Assembly: GCA_030656035.1 (NCBI GenBank) | Contig: JAUSOK010000184.1 | Span: 1-42,168, forward strand | Reading direction: 5' to 3' | DNA: 42,168 bases | DNA from: Syntrophales bacterium | GTDB lineage: Bacteria; Desulfobacterota; Syntrophia; Syntrophales; Fen-1087 | Shown: piece after piece, positions 25,209-33,986 of the stretch | Position numbering within the stretch: the stretch's first letter is position 1 | Layout: each line of letters begins with the position of its first letter | The notes under the pieces: generated by a model | What the model saw: only the letters and a program-made list of their open reading frames with translations | What the model was told of the DNA's origin: nothing | Database searches by the model: none | Program-made: the position numbers and the translations under genes

Positions 25209-26048
25209 CTACGCCTTCTTTGTGCCGAACCGCGTGATCATCACTCCGCCCAGGCCCAGAACGATCGCTAACACTTTAATCATCCAGCCGACATAGGGGA
25301 TCCAGCCGATGATCCAAAGGACCAGCAACCCCCAGAAGGTCTGGCGGACAAGACTGTCGTTCGGTTTTTTCGCCAAAGACAGGGCCCGCTTTCCCAGATT
25401 CCGGGCAACGGCGATGAAGCCGAAGAAGGCGGCGCAAATGACCAGAATCATTTCCAGCGGGATCAAGACGATGCCGATCACGGAAAGGGTCAACAGCACA
25501 GCAACCGGGGCGATCATGAGCAGGCCGATGAATCCGGCGATTGTTGCGCGATAGGTATGCAGCGCGATCCCCTCGGAGATCGTCACAATCGGTTTCGGGA
25601 TCAGGGCGACAATCGGCATGGCGATGACAAGGGTGGTCACAAAAACGACCAGTGAAAAAATGGCAAAGAGCCATGACCAGCCTTCCCAGTCATCGCTCAA
25701 GAGATCGGAGATGGCGTCTGAAATATTCGAGGAATTGATCTCCGTCACGGTTCCGCGCACATCCGCACCATTGCCGACGGCGATGATTCCGCCCAGGGCA
25801 ACCACATCACCGCCCACTACGGCTGTCCGGGTCAGTACGGCGGACCCGCCGATCGCCACGACATTTTGCTCGACCGTGCCGTGAACCGTGATCTGGCCGC
25901 CGAAGACGACCACATTGCGGACTTTCGTGTTTTCTTCAATCACCACGTCGCCGTTGATCTTGACGATGCTAACCGTTTCTGCACGCGCTCCGGAAACGAA
26001 TCCGAGAACCATCAGCAGAACAGTCAGGCACGTCAAACTGCTTTTCAT
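25209..26048 (-). CDS. Exported membrane protein with bactofilin-like beta domain
   Basis: The 279-residue protein has a signal peptide (MKSSLTCLTVLLMVLGF, cleavage near ARA-ET). Residues about 25-110 are a right-handed beta-type repeat with short strands, as in VVVFGGQITVHGTVEQN and VVGGDVVALGG, similar to polymer-forming domains. Three to four membrane helices follow (LFAIFSLVVFVTTLVIAMP, FIGLLMIAPVAVLLTL, IPLEMILVICAAFF, and a C-terminal pair). The start at 26048 is chosen for the AAGGAC site and because the signal begins there. Function unknown; a role in the envelope is an inference. The CoA-transferase gene follows by 15 bases. Confidence 0.75.
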   Translation of the reverse strand: MKSSLTCLTVLLMVLGFVSGARAETVSIVKINGDVVIEENTKVRNVVVFGGQITVHGTVEQNVVAIGGSAVLTRTAVVGGDVVALGGIIAVGNGADVRGTVTEINSSNISDAISDLLSDDWEGWSWLFAIFSLVVFVTTLVIAMPIVALIPKPIVTISEGIALHTYRATIAGFIGLLMIAPVAVLLTLSVIGIVLIPLEMILVICAAFFGFIAVARNLGKRALSLAKKPNDSLVRQTFWGLLVLWIIGWIPYVGWMIKVLAIVLGLGGVMITRFGTKKA

Positions 26049-26184
26049 CAATAAAGTCCTTTTTATGTACGTTTTCATCCGCCGCCGTTCGCGCTGTTGC
26101 CGCCGGCAGAGCGATTCGGTCAAACCGGAAAGCATGGGGATCATGATGGCCGCGAAGTATAGAGAAGCAGCGTTAAAGAGTCAA

Positions 26185-28125
26185 TCAGATTTTCTTTCTG
26201 ATTTTCCACAGCAGCAATCCCGAAAGACCCAGAAACAGGATAGCCGCGGCGAGAATGCCGTAGGTGATCCTGTTGCCGCCGGCGATAAGCCTGACAGGAT
26301 TCCAGGAGGGCGCGGAGGTGATCCGGCCCTCCGGCTCACGGTATTTGTGGGGGATATTCGGGATGCCGTTTCCATCGTTGTCCGGAAAGGACTTCATATA
26401 GGTTGCCAGGGCGACCCATTCCTTGAGCTCCTGGATGCCGGGTTTCAGCGGATCCGCGTCGATTCGGGCGTCTTTGATGTCGCTGACGGGACGGCCGGCT
26501 CTATCCTTCGGCGTCAGCCGGATCAGGCCATGGGAGACGCGCTGTACGAATTCCACCATTTTTGCCGTATAGCTGTTCATGCAGATCCGGTAGAGCTTTC
26601 CGCGCTCCAGCGGCCGGTATGACCCGTCTGCCTCGCGTACCTGCACCGCGGTGACACGATCGAACGGGAGCCGGTGCGGGTTGTACGTCAGTTTGACGCC
26701 CGAAAGTTGAAAATGAGCGTCCGTCTTGCGGGTCGCCACGGAGGTTTCCACTTCCAGCAGGTCCTTCATTTCATCGCCCGTAATATAAACCGCCGTGAGC
26801 GGATAGCCTGGAACGCCGTCCGTGCCGATCCCGAGCGACAGGACCCCGAAGACATCCGCTGCGGCAATGCTGCCGCGCCGGAAGGAATCCCGGATCAAAC
26901 CCAGCGGATCGATAACGAGATGGATATATTCGTAGTTTTTGCCCTCCGCCTTTTCGGCGGCATACCGGTAGGCGTCGGTGATCATGTTGCCGAGACCCGT
27001 CTCCCGGGGATGCGAGTAAATCGAAGACAGCGGCTCCAGATTAAAATCACTTTCCGCAACGACCTGATCATAAGCATAGCCGAAAGGCGCCAGATAGTCC
27101 CGATCGACGGTTTTTTTAAATTTCAGAATGTCCGCTGTAAGCTGCGCATTGTCCGGAAGGTCGGCCGCGATGGGTTTTAACTCGTGGGACGCCGGTTTCA
27201 TGCCCTTGTCCTTTGTGTACTCCAGATCCAGAATGCCCAGAAATTCGCCGTAGCAGCCGGCAGAAACGATGATGGTCTTGCCGATGATGATCGGTCGAGG
27301 CAGAACCGTATGGGTATGACCGCTGATGATCACATCAATGTCGTGTATTTCCCGGGCAAGGATCTCATCTTCGGAGTGTTTTTTGACCGCCGATGTGCCG
27401 GAATGGGACAGGCAGACGATGACATCCACCTTTTCGCGGTTTTTCAAAATCTCCACGACGCGCCTGCCGCTGGTCACGGGATCGGCAAACGTCACGGGCC
27501 GGGCAAACGGCGCGTCATCCGCCGCATCCTTCCCCATCAGGCCGAACAGGCCGATGCGCAGGCCGTTTCTTTCCAGGACGATATAATCCCTGACGGGATA
27601 CTGCCGGAAGGCTTCTTTCAGAGCATTTTCTGCGGCGTCGCCGCTGAAGACAACATTGGACGCCACGATCGCCGGCAACGATTCCCCCTTCGATCGGGCG
27701 ATGCGCATCGTTGCGGCCAGGCCGTCGTTGTGAAAATCGAAATCATGGTTCCCGAAGGTCGTGACATCATACCCCATTTCCCCCATGAGCCTGAGTTCGG
27801 CGGCTTCCGTCATGAAGGTCGTGTGGAAGAGCGTCCCCATGCTGAAATCTCCCGCATCGACGAGCAGCATGCGGTTCCCCTTGAGGGCGCGCTGCTGCTG
27901 TATGAGGCGGGCGATCTTGGCGTATCCGCCCCGTTGCGCCGGCTGATCCTCTCCAGTGAAAACATCATGGGGAAGAAAATAGGAGTGCAGATCGTGCGTG
28001 AAGACAATGGAGATCTGCCCGGCGGACGGCGCCTCCTGCGCCCGGATACCCTCCCGGCCTCCCCCGAGGGTCAGTGCCAGCAGGAGGGAGAAAATGATCA
28101 GGGCTGTTTTTTTATGATGAATCAA
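26185..28125 (-). CDS. Membrane-anchored 5'-nucleotidase / metallophosphoesterase
   Basis: The 646-residue exported protein belongs to the UshA/5'-nucleotidase family, which removes phosphate from nucleotides outside the cytoplasm. A signal peptide (ALIIFSLLLALTLGGG) comes first. The metal-binding motifs FTHDLHSYF, DAGDFSMG, GNHDFDF and SGHTHTVLP are in order between residues 40 and 300. The C-terminal nucleotidase domain spans roughly 350-560 and contains TGLGNMITDAYRYAA. A final transmembrane helix (ITYGILAAAILFLGLSGLLLW) with a basic end KIRKKI anchors it, unlike soluble UshA. Its ATG overlaps the stop of the upstream Fe-S gene (ATGA). Confidence 0.9.
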   Translation of the reverse strand: MIHHKKTALIIFSLLLALTLGGGREGIRAQEAPSAGQISIVFTHDLHSYFLPHDVFTGEDQPAQRGGYAKIARLIQQQRALKGNRMLLVDAGDFSMGTLFHTTFMTEAAELRLMGEMGYDVTTFGNHDFDFHNDGLAATMRIARSKGESLPAIVASNVVFSGDAAENALKEAFRQYPVRDYIVLERNGLRIGLFGLMGKDAADDAPFARPVTFADPVTSGRRVVEILKNREKVDVIVCLSHSGTSAVKKHSEDEILAREIHDIDVIISGHTHTVLPRPIIIGKTIIVSAGCYGEFLGILDLEYTKDKGMKPASHELKPIAADLPDNAQLTADILKFKKTVDRDYLAPFGYAYDQVVAESDFNLEPLSSIYSHPRETGLGNMITDAYRYAAEKAEGKNYEYIHLVIDPLGLIRDSFRRGSIAAADVFGVLSLGIGTDGVPGYPLTAVYITGDEMKDLLEVETSVATRKTDAHFQLSGVKLTYNPHRLPFDRVTAVQVREADGSYRPLERGKLYRICMNSYTAKMVEFVQRVSHGLIRLTPKDRAGRPVSDIKDARIDADPLKPGIQELKEWVALATYMKSFPDNDGNGIPNIPHKYREPEGRITSAPSWNPVRLIAGGNRITYGILAAAILFLGLSGLLLWKIRKKI

Positions 28126-29204
28126 CGTTTCATCTGCCCCAGAAAGCTCTCCAGCTTGCCTTTTTCCGTGAGGACTCGAATTCCCATCTCCTGATTCGTC
28201 GGCAGGATTTCAGGCGGATCCGCCCGCCGGACAAGGGTGATGGTCTCCATCGGACAGGCCGTGACACACAGGCCGCAGCCGATGCATTTTTCAGGATGGA
28301 CGATCGCCCGATCTTTCCGCATCTCGATGGCGCCCATGGGACAGCGCTCATCGGCGCAGACGCCGCACCGGATGCAGTGATTCGCATCGATCCTGGCTTC
28401 GAAACCGCTCACGGCGAAGCCCTGGGACAGGTTGAGCTGCGTCCGGCAGGTGAGAATCGTGCAGCAGCAGCGGCAGCAGTTGCAGATGAAGGACGGACGG
28501 TCGGCGCTGTTGCTGCTCGTATGAACCAGTCCCGCTTTCTCGGCAAGATCGAGGACGGCATGGGCTTCCGTGCGGCTGATGGCACGGGCATAGCGGCGCT
28601 CGACCAGAAAACGCCCTGGTCCGTCGAAGAAGAGGCACACCTCTTTTGGTTTGTCGCAGGCATCGATACTGACGCGACAGGCGCACTGACCCAGGGCGAT
28701 AAAATCCACCCTGTCAATGAGCCGGGCCACTTCCTCATAGGGGTGCACCCGTGTGACCGCCTCCAGGGCCTGTTCAACAGGAACGATACGGGCCACGGGC
28801 GTGGGGTTGCCCGCAAAGGCCGCCCCCAGGCCGTCCCGGTGGTACTCGTCCCAGAGCCGTCCCAGGCGATCCAGCCCGGGTGTGCCGCCACCCCGCATGA
28901 AGGGATATTCAAAGAGACCGGGAATGGTGGGCAGCAGCCCGTACAGGCGCGTTCCGTCCTTTTCCCGGGAAAAGATGATCGCCCGGTCGGCCATCTCTTC
29001 GAGCATTCTTCCTGCCTTTTCCACGGAAACGCCGGCGGCGGAAGCAATGGACTCCAGGGGCCGGAGCGTAAGGGTCATATGCGACGCCAGTGCTGCTTCC
29101 TCCGGGCTGAAAAGGATCCGGAGGATTTCATCGAAGGCCTTTGACGGCGGCGCGCCGGAAGGGTGGGCGTCGAGGAGTTCACGCAGCTTTTCATAAGGGT
29201 CCAT
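28122..29204 (-). CDS. 4Fe-4S ferredoxin-domain protein with helical N-terminus
   Basis: The 360-residue protein has an N-terminal helical part that looks like a winged helix (MTLTLRPLESIASAAGVSVE), a middle Cys-rich region (CACRVSIDACDKPKEVC around residue 175-190, then CNCCRCCC near 243-250) and two 4Fe-4S motifs at the C-terminal end (CIRCGVCADERCP and CIGCGLCVTACP). It is probably a cytoplasmic electron-transfer or sensing protein. Proteins of this layout are frequent in anaerobes, often near hydrogenase or dehydrogenase genes; here hypB is 79 bases upstream. The exact partner is unknown. The stop overlaps the start of the 5'-nucleotidase. Confidence 0.8.
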   Translation of the reverse strand: MDPYEKLRELLDAHPSGAPPSKAFDEILRILFSPEEAALASHMTLTLRPLESIASAAGVSVEKAGRMLEEMADRAIIFSREKDGTRLYGLLPTIPGLFEYPFMRGGGTPGLDRLGRLWDEYHRDGLGAAFAGNPTPVARIVPVEQALEAVTRVHPYEEVARLIDRVDFIALGQCACRVSIDACDKPKEVCLFFDGPGRFLVERRYARAISRTEAHAVLDLAEKAGLVHTSSNSADRPSFICNCCRCCCTILTCRTQLNLSQGFAVSGFEARIDANHCIRCGVCADERCPMGAIEMRKDRAIVHPEKCIGCGLCVTACPMETITLVRRADPPEILPTNQEMGIRVLTEKGKLESFLGQMKR

Positions 29205-29283
29205 GTTTTTAATCCCTTCAAATCAAAAAAGCTCTCCATCGGGAGACGCGGCGAAGCCATTTTTCACCGGTCTCAGTGCATCG

Positions 29284-29955
29284 TCATGTCCGTCGGCATG
29301 CGCCGACCTGTTCGCGGAGCCAGCGGACCCACACATCCAGCCCTTCTCCCGTCCGGCAGGAAACCTCGAAGATCCGGATGCCGGGGTTCAATTTCAGGAC
29401 CCGCTCTCTGAGGGCCGCCATGGAAAAGCCGGGGTCTGGCAGGTAATCGATTTTATTGACCACCAGCGCGTCGCAGACGCTGAACATCAGGGGATACTTC
29501 AGGGGTTTGTCGTCTCCTTCCGGGACGCTCAGGATCATGGCCCGTATTGTCGCCCCCGTGTCGAATTCGGCGGGACAGACGAGATTGCCGACGTTTTCGA
29601 TCAGCAGCAGATCGACGGCCGAGAGTTCCATCCCGTCCAGGGCCATGCGGATCATGGGCGCATCGAGGTGGCAGGCGCCACCCGTACGCAACTGAACGGC
29701 GGGGATCCCCAGGGCCGCCACCTTTTCCGCATCGACGGTGGAATCAATGTCTCCTTCGATGACGGCGATGCGGAATTCATCCCTGAGCCGGTGGATGGTC
29801 TCGAGGATGAGGCTGGTCTTCCCTCCGCCCGGAGAGGCCATCAGGTTCAGCATGAAGACGCCTTCCCGCAGGAGGTTCTGCCGGATCTCCTCGGCAAGCT
29901 GCAGATTGTCCGAGAGGATCTCCTCCCTGATCTCGATCAGACGAATTTCTGCCAT
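29284..29955 (-). CDS. hypB: HypB, nickel-insertion GTPase for hydrogenase
   Basis: The protein of 223 residues is a SIMIBI GTPase that delivers nickel to [NiFe] hydrogenase. The P-loop ASPGGGKTS, switch EGDIDS, the metal-site segment GGACHLD and the guanine-specificity motif VNKID are all present. There is no His-rich N-terminal stretch, so it probably does not store nickel. A TTG at 29961 is a second possible start, but an AAGGAGG site sits only 4 bases before that TTG and 10 before the ATG at 29955, so I prefer ATG. hypA precedes it by about 25 bases. No hydrogenase structural gene is in the window. Confidence 0.95.
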   Translation of the reverse strand: MAEIRLIEIREEILSDNLQLAEEIRQNLLREGVFMLNLMASPGGGKTSLILETIHRLRDEFRIAVIEGDIDSTVDAEKVAALGIPAVQLRTGGACHLDAPMIRMALDGMELSAVDLLLIENVGNLVCPAEFDTGATIRAMILSVPEGDDKPLKYPLMFSVCDALVVNKIDYLPDPGFSMAALRERVLKLNPGIRIFEVSCRTGEGLDVWVRWLREQVGACRRT

Positions 29956-29980
29956 ACTCAAAATGCCTCCTTGATGGTAA

Positions 29981-30331
29981 TCATATCACCTCGATCTGCT
30001 GAACGGTAAACTCACGGCCCGACACCAGTGTCACTTTTCCCGGGCCGCAGGCCGGACAGGCAATATCCTTCATGTCGCTGAGTCTGACCGGAAAGGCGTC
30101 CCCGCAGGCTTCGCAGCGGAAGACAACGGGGATTCTCTCAATCCGGATGTTGGCGCCAGCAGCGACGGTGTCCCGGCTCAGGTAATCAAAGTAACGCTGG
30201 AGCCATTCATCGGCCAGATCGCTCAGCTCGCCGATCCTCAGACCAACGCCCACGACCCGCGAGGCCCCATTCATCGCGGCGTGCCTCAGAACCACCTTCA
30301 GAATCCCCTCCGTGACGGCCAGTTCGTGCAT
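29981..30331 (-). CDS. hypA: HypA, nickel-binding hydrogenase maturation factor
   Basis: The 116-residue protein begins MHELAVTEGIL. The His2 that binds nickel in HypA must be next to the initiator Met, which fixes the start at 30331 although the frame is open to 30343. The zinc site is present as CEAC and CPAC near residues 75-95. HypA hands nickel to the hydrogenase large subunit together with HypB, whose gene follows directly. Length and domain order are normal. Confidence 0.95.
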   Translation of the reverse strand: MHELAVTEGILKVVLRHAAMNGASRVVGVGLRIGELSDLADEWLQRYFDYLSRDTVAAGANIRIERIPVVFRCEACGDAFPVRLSDMKDIACPACGPGKVTLVSGREFTVQQIEVI

Positions 30332-30373
30332 GGGGCCTCGCATTTGTCGTCAATTTCTTTACGATTTTCCCCG

Positions 30374-30934
30374 TCAGATCCCGTCTTTATGATTTTTATC
30401 CGATTGCGCGGCGATCTGATCTACCACCTTGCGGTATTTCTCATGAATCATGTTGCGGTCAAACTCGTGGAATTCGCTCAGCATCTGATCCTGTTCCGCT
30501 TTCGTGAAGTAATCCATGCAGGGATAGAAAAAATGCTTGTCTTCCTTTTCGATGTGGGCCGGGTAGAATTGCGCCAGTTCTTTCAGATAGGCGATGACCT
30601 CCTGAGAGGTGTCTTCGCCTTTGAGGTATCTTTCCTTGGCGGCCACGAGTCTCCCCACAACCTGTCGGGAGTATCTGTGTTCCGAGATCAGCTCATCCAT
30701 GATCCGGGCATGTTCCGGGGTGAGCCGTTTTTTCACAAGGTCCCGGAAAAGGATGTCCTCCTCCTTGCCATGATGTGTCCGGTCGGCATAGGTCCTGATG
30801 AAGTCGACGGCAGTGTCAATAAAAACAGCATCGACTCGTTTTTGTTCATTAATCTTCTTTATTTCCCCGTCAAATACCCGCAACATCTTTTCGATCAGGC
30901 GATGTTCCCACATCATCGGGCCAATGGGTTTCAT
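30374..30934 (-). CDS. Hemerythrin-like HHE domain protein
   Basis: The 186-residue helical protein has the metal-binding pattern of hemerythrin-type four-helix bundles: MMWEHRLIEKM (helix A), THHGKEEDILF (helix B), ISEHRYSRQV (helix C) and YPAHIEKEDKHFFYP (helix D). Such proteins bind a di-iron centre and act in oxygen or nitric-oxide sensing or protection in anaerobes. The ATG at 30934 is chosen because GGAGGCAGCTT precedes it; the frame is open further upstream without a site. It lies 20 bases after the cyclase gene and may be co-transcribed with it, and hypA is next. Confidence 0.88.
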   Translation of the reverse strand: MKPIGPMMWEHRLIEKMLRVFDGEIKKINEQKRVDAVFIDTAVDFIRTYADRTHHGKEEDILFRDLVKKRLTPEHARIMDELISEHRYSRQVVGRLVAAKERYLKGEDTSQEVIAYLKELAQFYPAHIEKEDKHFFYPCMDYFTKAEQDQMLSEFHEFDRNMIHEKYRKVVDQIAAQSDKNHKDGI

Positions 30935-30954
30935 AAGCTGCCTCCTTAAAGCCG

Positions 30955-33807
30955 CTATTTCTCCAGGGCAATCCAGAGGCCGCCCCACTCGGGCGGCGGC
31001 GGATTGTCAAGAAAATACCGGCAGCGTTGCTCATACAGACGGCAGGGGGGGTCGCTCTGTGCCCCTTGCGCAAATAACAGACCGGCTTCCCGGAACTGGC
31101 GTTTATGGTAGAGGGCCATCGCTTCGTAAAACATCAGGATCTCCCGGGGCACATGACATCCCTTCTCACCCAGAACCTCATAGACATTGACCGGTATTTT
31201 CTTTCCCTTGAACAGGATGCGGTCGACCAGCCGCGTCACAAAAGCATCGCCAATATCCATTTTCGTGGATTCGGAGATGAGAATGCCCGTCCCATACTGT
31301 TTGTTCTGTTTCTCCAGATATTGGGAAATATTGACGTCATCTCCAATGACGGTAAAATCCATTCTTTTTTCACAACCGATATTACCCGACACCACCTCAC
31401 CGGTGGCAATCCCGATCCCCAGCCGGATCGGTTCAAGGCCGGCTTCAATGCGGCGGGCGTTGAACCGGATCATGGCCTGGCGCATTTCGAGGGCCGCATG
31501 CACGGCACGGGAGGCATCATCATGATGCACATAGGGAACGCCGAAAACGGCCATGATGGAATCTCCGATATATTTATCCAGCACCCCTTCGTGCTCAAAC
31601 AGGATATCCACCAGAACGCTGAAGCAATCGTTCAGGAGATCCACGGTCTGCTCGGCGCTGATTTTTTCCGCCATGGCCGTGAACCCTCGAATATCGGTAA
31701 ACAGAATGGTAGCCTTGTTCCGGATCCCGCCCAGGCCTTGCCGTTCCGGATCGTTGAGCACCTTCTCCACGATGTCACGTGCCATGTACCGCGTGAGCGT
31801 GCCTTTCAGGCGCTTTTCCTGACTGATATCCTCAAAGACGAGTACCAGGCCCTGATAGTCCCGTTTGTGACCGATCAGAGGCGCAAAATTGAGGTTCACC
31901 GAATGGGGCGCGTTTTCGCCCAACGTCAGTTCAATATCGTGGTCGATGACGGCAACATGTGATGTATAGACCCGTTCAATATGCCGGAGGATGGAATCGT
32001 TGCCCGAACCGATCACTTCCCGGATGTCGTGTCCGTGCAGGGCCTCGGACCCGCGCTGGAACAGCAATAAGGCCGCCCGGTTGGCCGTGACGATCCGATA
32101 GTCGTTATCGAGCGTCAGGATGACGTTTGAAATGCTCTCGTGAACGCTTTCCAGATAGTTCTTCATCGACATCATGCGCTCGAAAAGCTGGGCATTTTCA
32201 AGAGCCACGGCAATCTGGGAGGTCATCGCCCGCAGGAGGTCCTCATCTTCCCGTTCAAAGACGCCTTCGCGCTTGTTCATAACTTCCGTCACACCGATGA
32301 TCTCCCCGCGGCTGAGCATGGGCATGCACAGAACCGTGCGGGTCTTGAAGCCCGTTTCATGATCCACTCTCGGATTGAAGCGGGGATCCTCATAGGCGTT
32401 CCGGATATTCAGGACTTCTCCGGTACTGACCACATGACCGGCCAGACCTTCATGGCACGGGAAGCGGATCTCGGAAAAGTCAACCCCCTGCGCCACCCGG
32501 GACCAGAGTTCGCCGGTCCGCCTGTCCAGCAGAAACAGGGAGCTGCGTTCGGCATCGAGAATCTGTGTAATTTTTTCAACGATCCGGGTGATCATGGTGG
32601 ACAGATCGAGGGTCTGGGAAATGGACGTCGCCACATCGAGCAATATGGACATTTTGTCATAATTGGCCATTATCTTCTGGGAGAGGTAGAAATTCTCCAG
32701 AGAAATGGCAATCTGATGGGTGAAGACGCGGAAGGAGGTCTCATCCTTTTTATCGAAGAAGCCGTCCTTTTTGTTGATCACCTGAATGACGCCGATCAGT
32801 TCCCCCTGAAGATTGATCACCGGTCCGCACAGAATGGAGCGGGTCCTATAACCGGTTTTGCGGTCCACCTCCTGATTGAAGCGATCGTCCTCGTAGGCAT
32901 CCTTGACATTGACAATACCGTCATGCTGGGCCACCCATCCGGCAATGCCCGTATCCATGGGAATCCGGATTTCCCGGTTGCTCTCCCCTTCCGCAACCAT
33001 GGACCAGAGTTGTTCTGCCGCCCGGTCCACAAGGAACAGCGTGGCGCGGTCCGCATTCATGATCCGGCCGGCCATGAGCACCACCCGTTCAATCAGATCC
33101 CCGATGCCCATGCGGAGGTTGATGATTTCAGAGATATCAAGAAAATCATAGAGGCTCTTCAGGGATATTTCCGCAAAACGGGTTTCTTTGACCGTATCCT
33201 GGAAACGCAGGTTGGCCCGGCGCAAACGCTCCGTGACGACATGAAGAAAATTGACGGCCAGTTGGGGGACAAGATCGAAGGCTTTGTGGAGGTCCCTGTA
33301 GAAAATCCGGGACAGGAGCGTATCTTCCTGGGTGCGGACGGAGGCGGACCGCTTGCCGTCGGAGAAATATCCCATTTCTCCGATCATTTCACCGGCCGTC
33401 AGAATCTCCAGCGGCACTTCTTCTCCTAATTCATCCCTCCTGAAAACAAGGGCTTTCCCGGAGACGATCATGTAGAAGCAATCTCCCACCGTATCCTGAC
33501 GGATGAACTCCTCACCGGCGGGGACCGTTACCTCATCTATCAGATCGCACAGGATCCCCTGCATACTCCTGTCTATAATGGAAAAAACGGGAGCGGTCCG
33601 TATCCGTCTCAGCCGTTGCCGGCCAAGCGCTCTCTCGAGATCCTGCGGTTCGATGAGCCCGGCCTCAAGGAGCAGCTCGCCCAGGCGTTTTCGTATCCCC
33701 TGGCCGGCAAGCTTTGTCTGCCTGTCGAGCACCCTCTTAATCTGTGAACGTTTCAGTCCCAGATACCGACCGATTTTCCATGCGGGGTATTTTGTCTCAC
33801 TTTTCAT
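30955..33807 (-). CDS. Multi-sensor adenylate cyclase (GspE-N/cNMP/GAF/GAF/PAS/cyclase)
   Basis: The 950-residue soluble protein has, in order: a GspE N-terminal-like helical region (KRLGELLLEAGLIEPQDLE), a cyclic-nucleotide-binding domain (about 85-200), two similar GAF domains (about 245-400 and 430-585), a PAS domain (about 600-710) and a class III cyclase domain (about 720-880). A short helical tail follows. In the cyclase, metal ligands FTDIRGFT and YIGDSIMA are intact, as are the base-recognition Lys (DKYIG) and Asp (MDFTVIG). The transition-state pair reads Asn826 and Tyr830, where Arg is expected. Start at 33807 is chosen for a GAGGT site. A remnant of the palindromic repeat overlaps that site. 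Confidence 0.9.
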   Translation of the reverse strand: MKSETKYPAWKIGRYLGLKRSQIKRVLDRQTKLAGQGIRKRLGELLLEAGLIEPQDLERALGRQRLRRIRTAPVFSIIDRSMQGILCDLIDEVTVPAGEEFIRQDTVGDCFYMIVSGKALVFRRDELGEEVPLEILTAGEMIGEMGYFSDGKRSASVRTQEDTLLSRIFYRDLHKAFDLVPQLAVNFLHVVTERLRRANLRFQDTVKETRFAEISLKSLYDFLDISEIINLRMGIGDLIERVVLMAGRIMNADRATLFLVDRAAEQLWSMVAEGESNREIRIPMDTGIAGWVAQHDGIVNVKDAYEDDRFNQEVDRKTGYRTRSILCGPVINLQGELIGVIQVINKKDGFFDKKDETSFRVFTHQIAISLENFYLSQKIMANYDKMSILLDVATSISQTLDLSTMITRIVEKITQILDAERSSLFLLDRRTGELWSRVAQGVDFSEIRFPCHEGLAGHVVSTGEVLNIRNAYEDPRFNPRVDHETGFKTRTVLCMPMLSRGEIIGVTEVMNKREGVFEREDEDLLRAMTSQIAVALENAQLFERMMSMKNYLESVHESISNVILTLDNDYRIVTANRAALLLFQRGSEALHGHDIREVIGSGNDSILRHIERVYTSHVAVIDHDIELTLGENAPHSVNLNFAPLIGHKRDYQGLVLVFEDISQEKRLKGTLTRYMARDIVEKVLNDPERQGLGGIRNKATILFTDIRGFTAMAEKISAEQTVDLLNDCFSVLVDILFEHEGVLDKYIGDSIMAVFGVPYVHHDDASRAVHAALEMRQAMIRFNARRIEAGLEPIRLGIGIATGEVVSGNIGCEKRMDFTVIGDDVNISQYLEKQNKQYGTGILISESTKMDIGDAFVTRLVDRILFKGKKIPVNVYEVLGEKGCHVPREILMFYEAMALYHKRQFREAGLLFAQGAQSDPPCRLYEQRCRYFLDNPPPPEWGGLWIALEK

Positions 33808-33814
33808 CTGTTGC

Positions 33815-33851
33815 GACCTCGTAAAAAGTCGAAAAATGAGCTGGAAACGAC
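33815..33851 (+). repeat. Repeat family 2, copy f (remnant upstream of cyclase gene)
   Basis: The segment GACCTCGTAAAAAGTCGA followed by AAAATGAG resembles the unit at 17541-17580. Read on the minus strand it gives CGACTTTTTACGAGGTCGC, whose GAGGT forms the ribosome site of the cyclase gene. The rest of the gap to 33986 holds an unassigned hairpin (ACTCTCC/GGAGAGT at about 33850-33878). Confidence 0.5.
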
Positions 33852-33986
33852 TCTCCCTGCCTTTCCGGAGAGTTAAAAAACTCATTCCCTTCAACAGCTT
33901 TCGCTTCCGACCGTCTCAGGATTCTGACATTCTCATTTTTAAGCAGCCTGCGCAAGAAAAAAGACTTGACGGCTTTTTCAGATTTT

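Noticed and set aside
27184-28194. 336-codon plus-strand open frame
   Set aside because: Mirror of the 5'-nucleotidase gene; Gly/Asp/His-rich composition is typical of an antisense frame in GC-rich DNA.
32140-33429. 429-codon plus-strand open frame
   Set aside because: Antisense to the GAF and cNMP domains of the cyclase gene; no independent evidence of coding.
33850-33880. Hairpin ACTCTCC/GGAGAGT upstream of the cyclase gene as a terminator
   Set aside because: No T-run follows the stem on either strand at the needed place.
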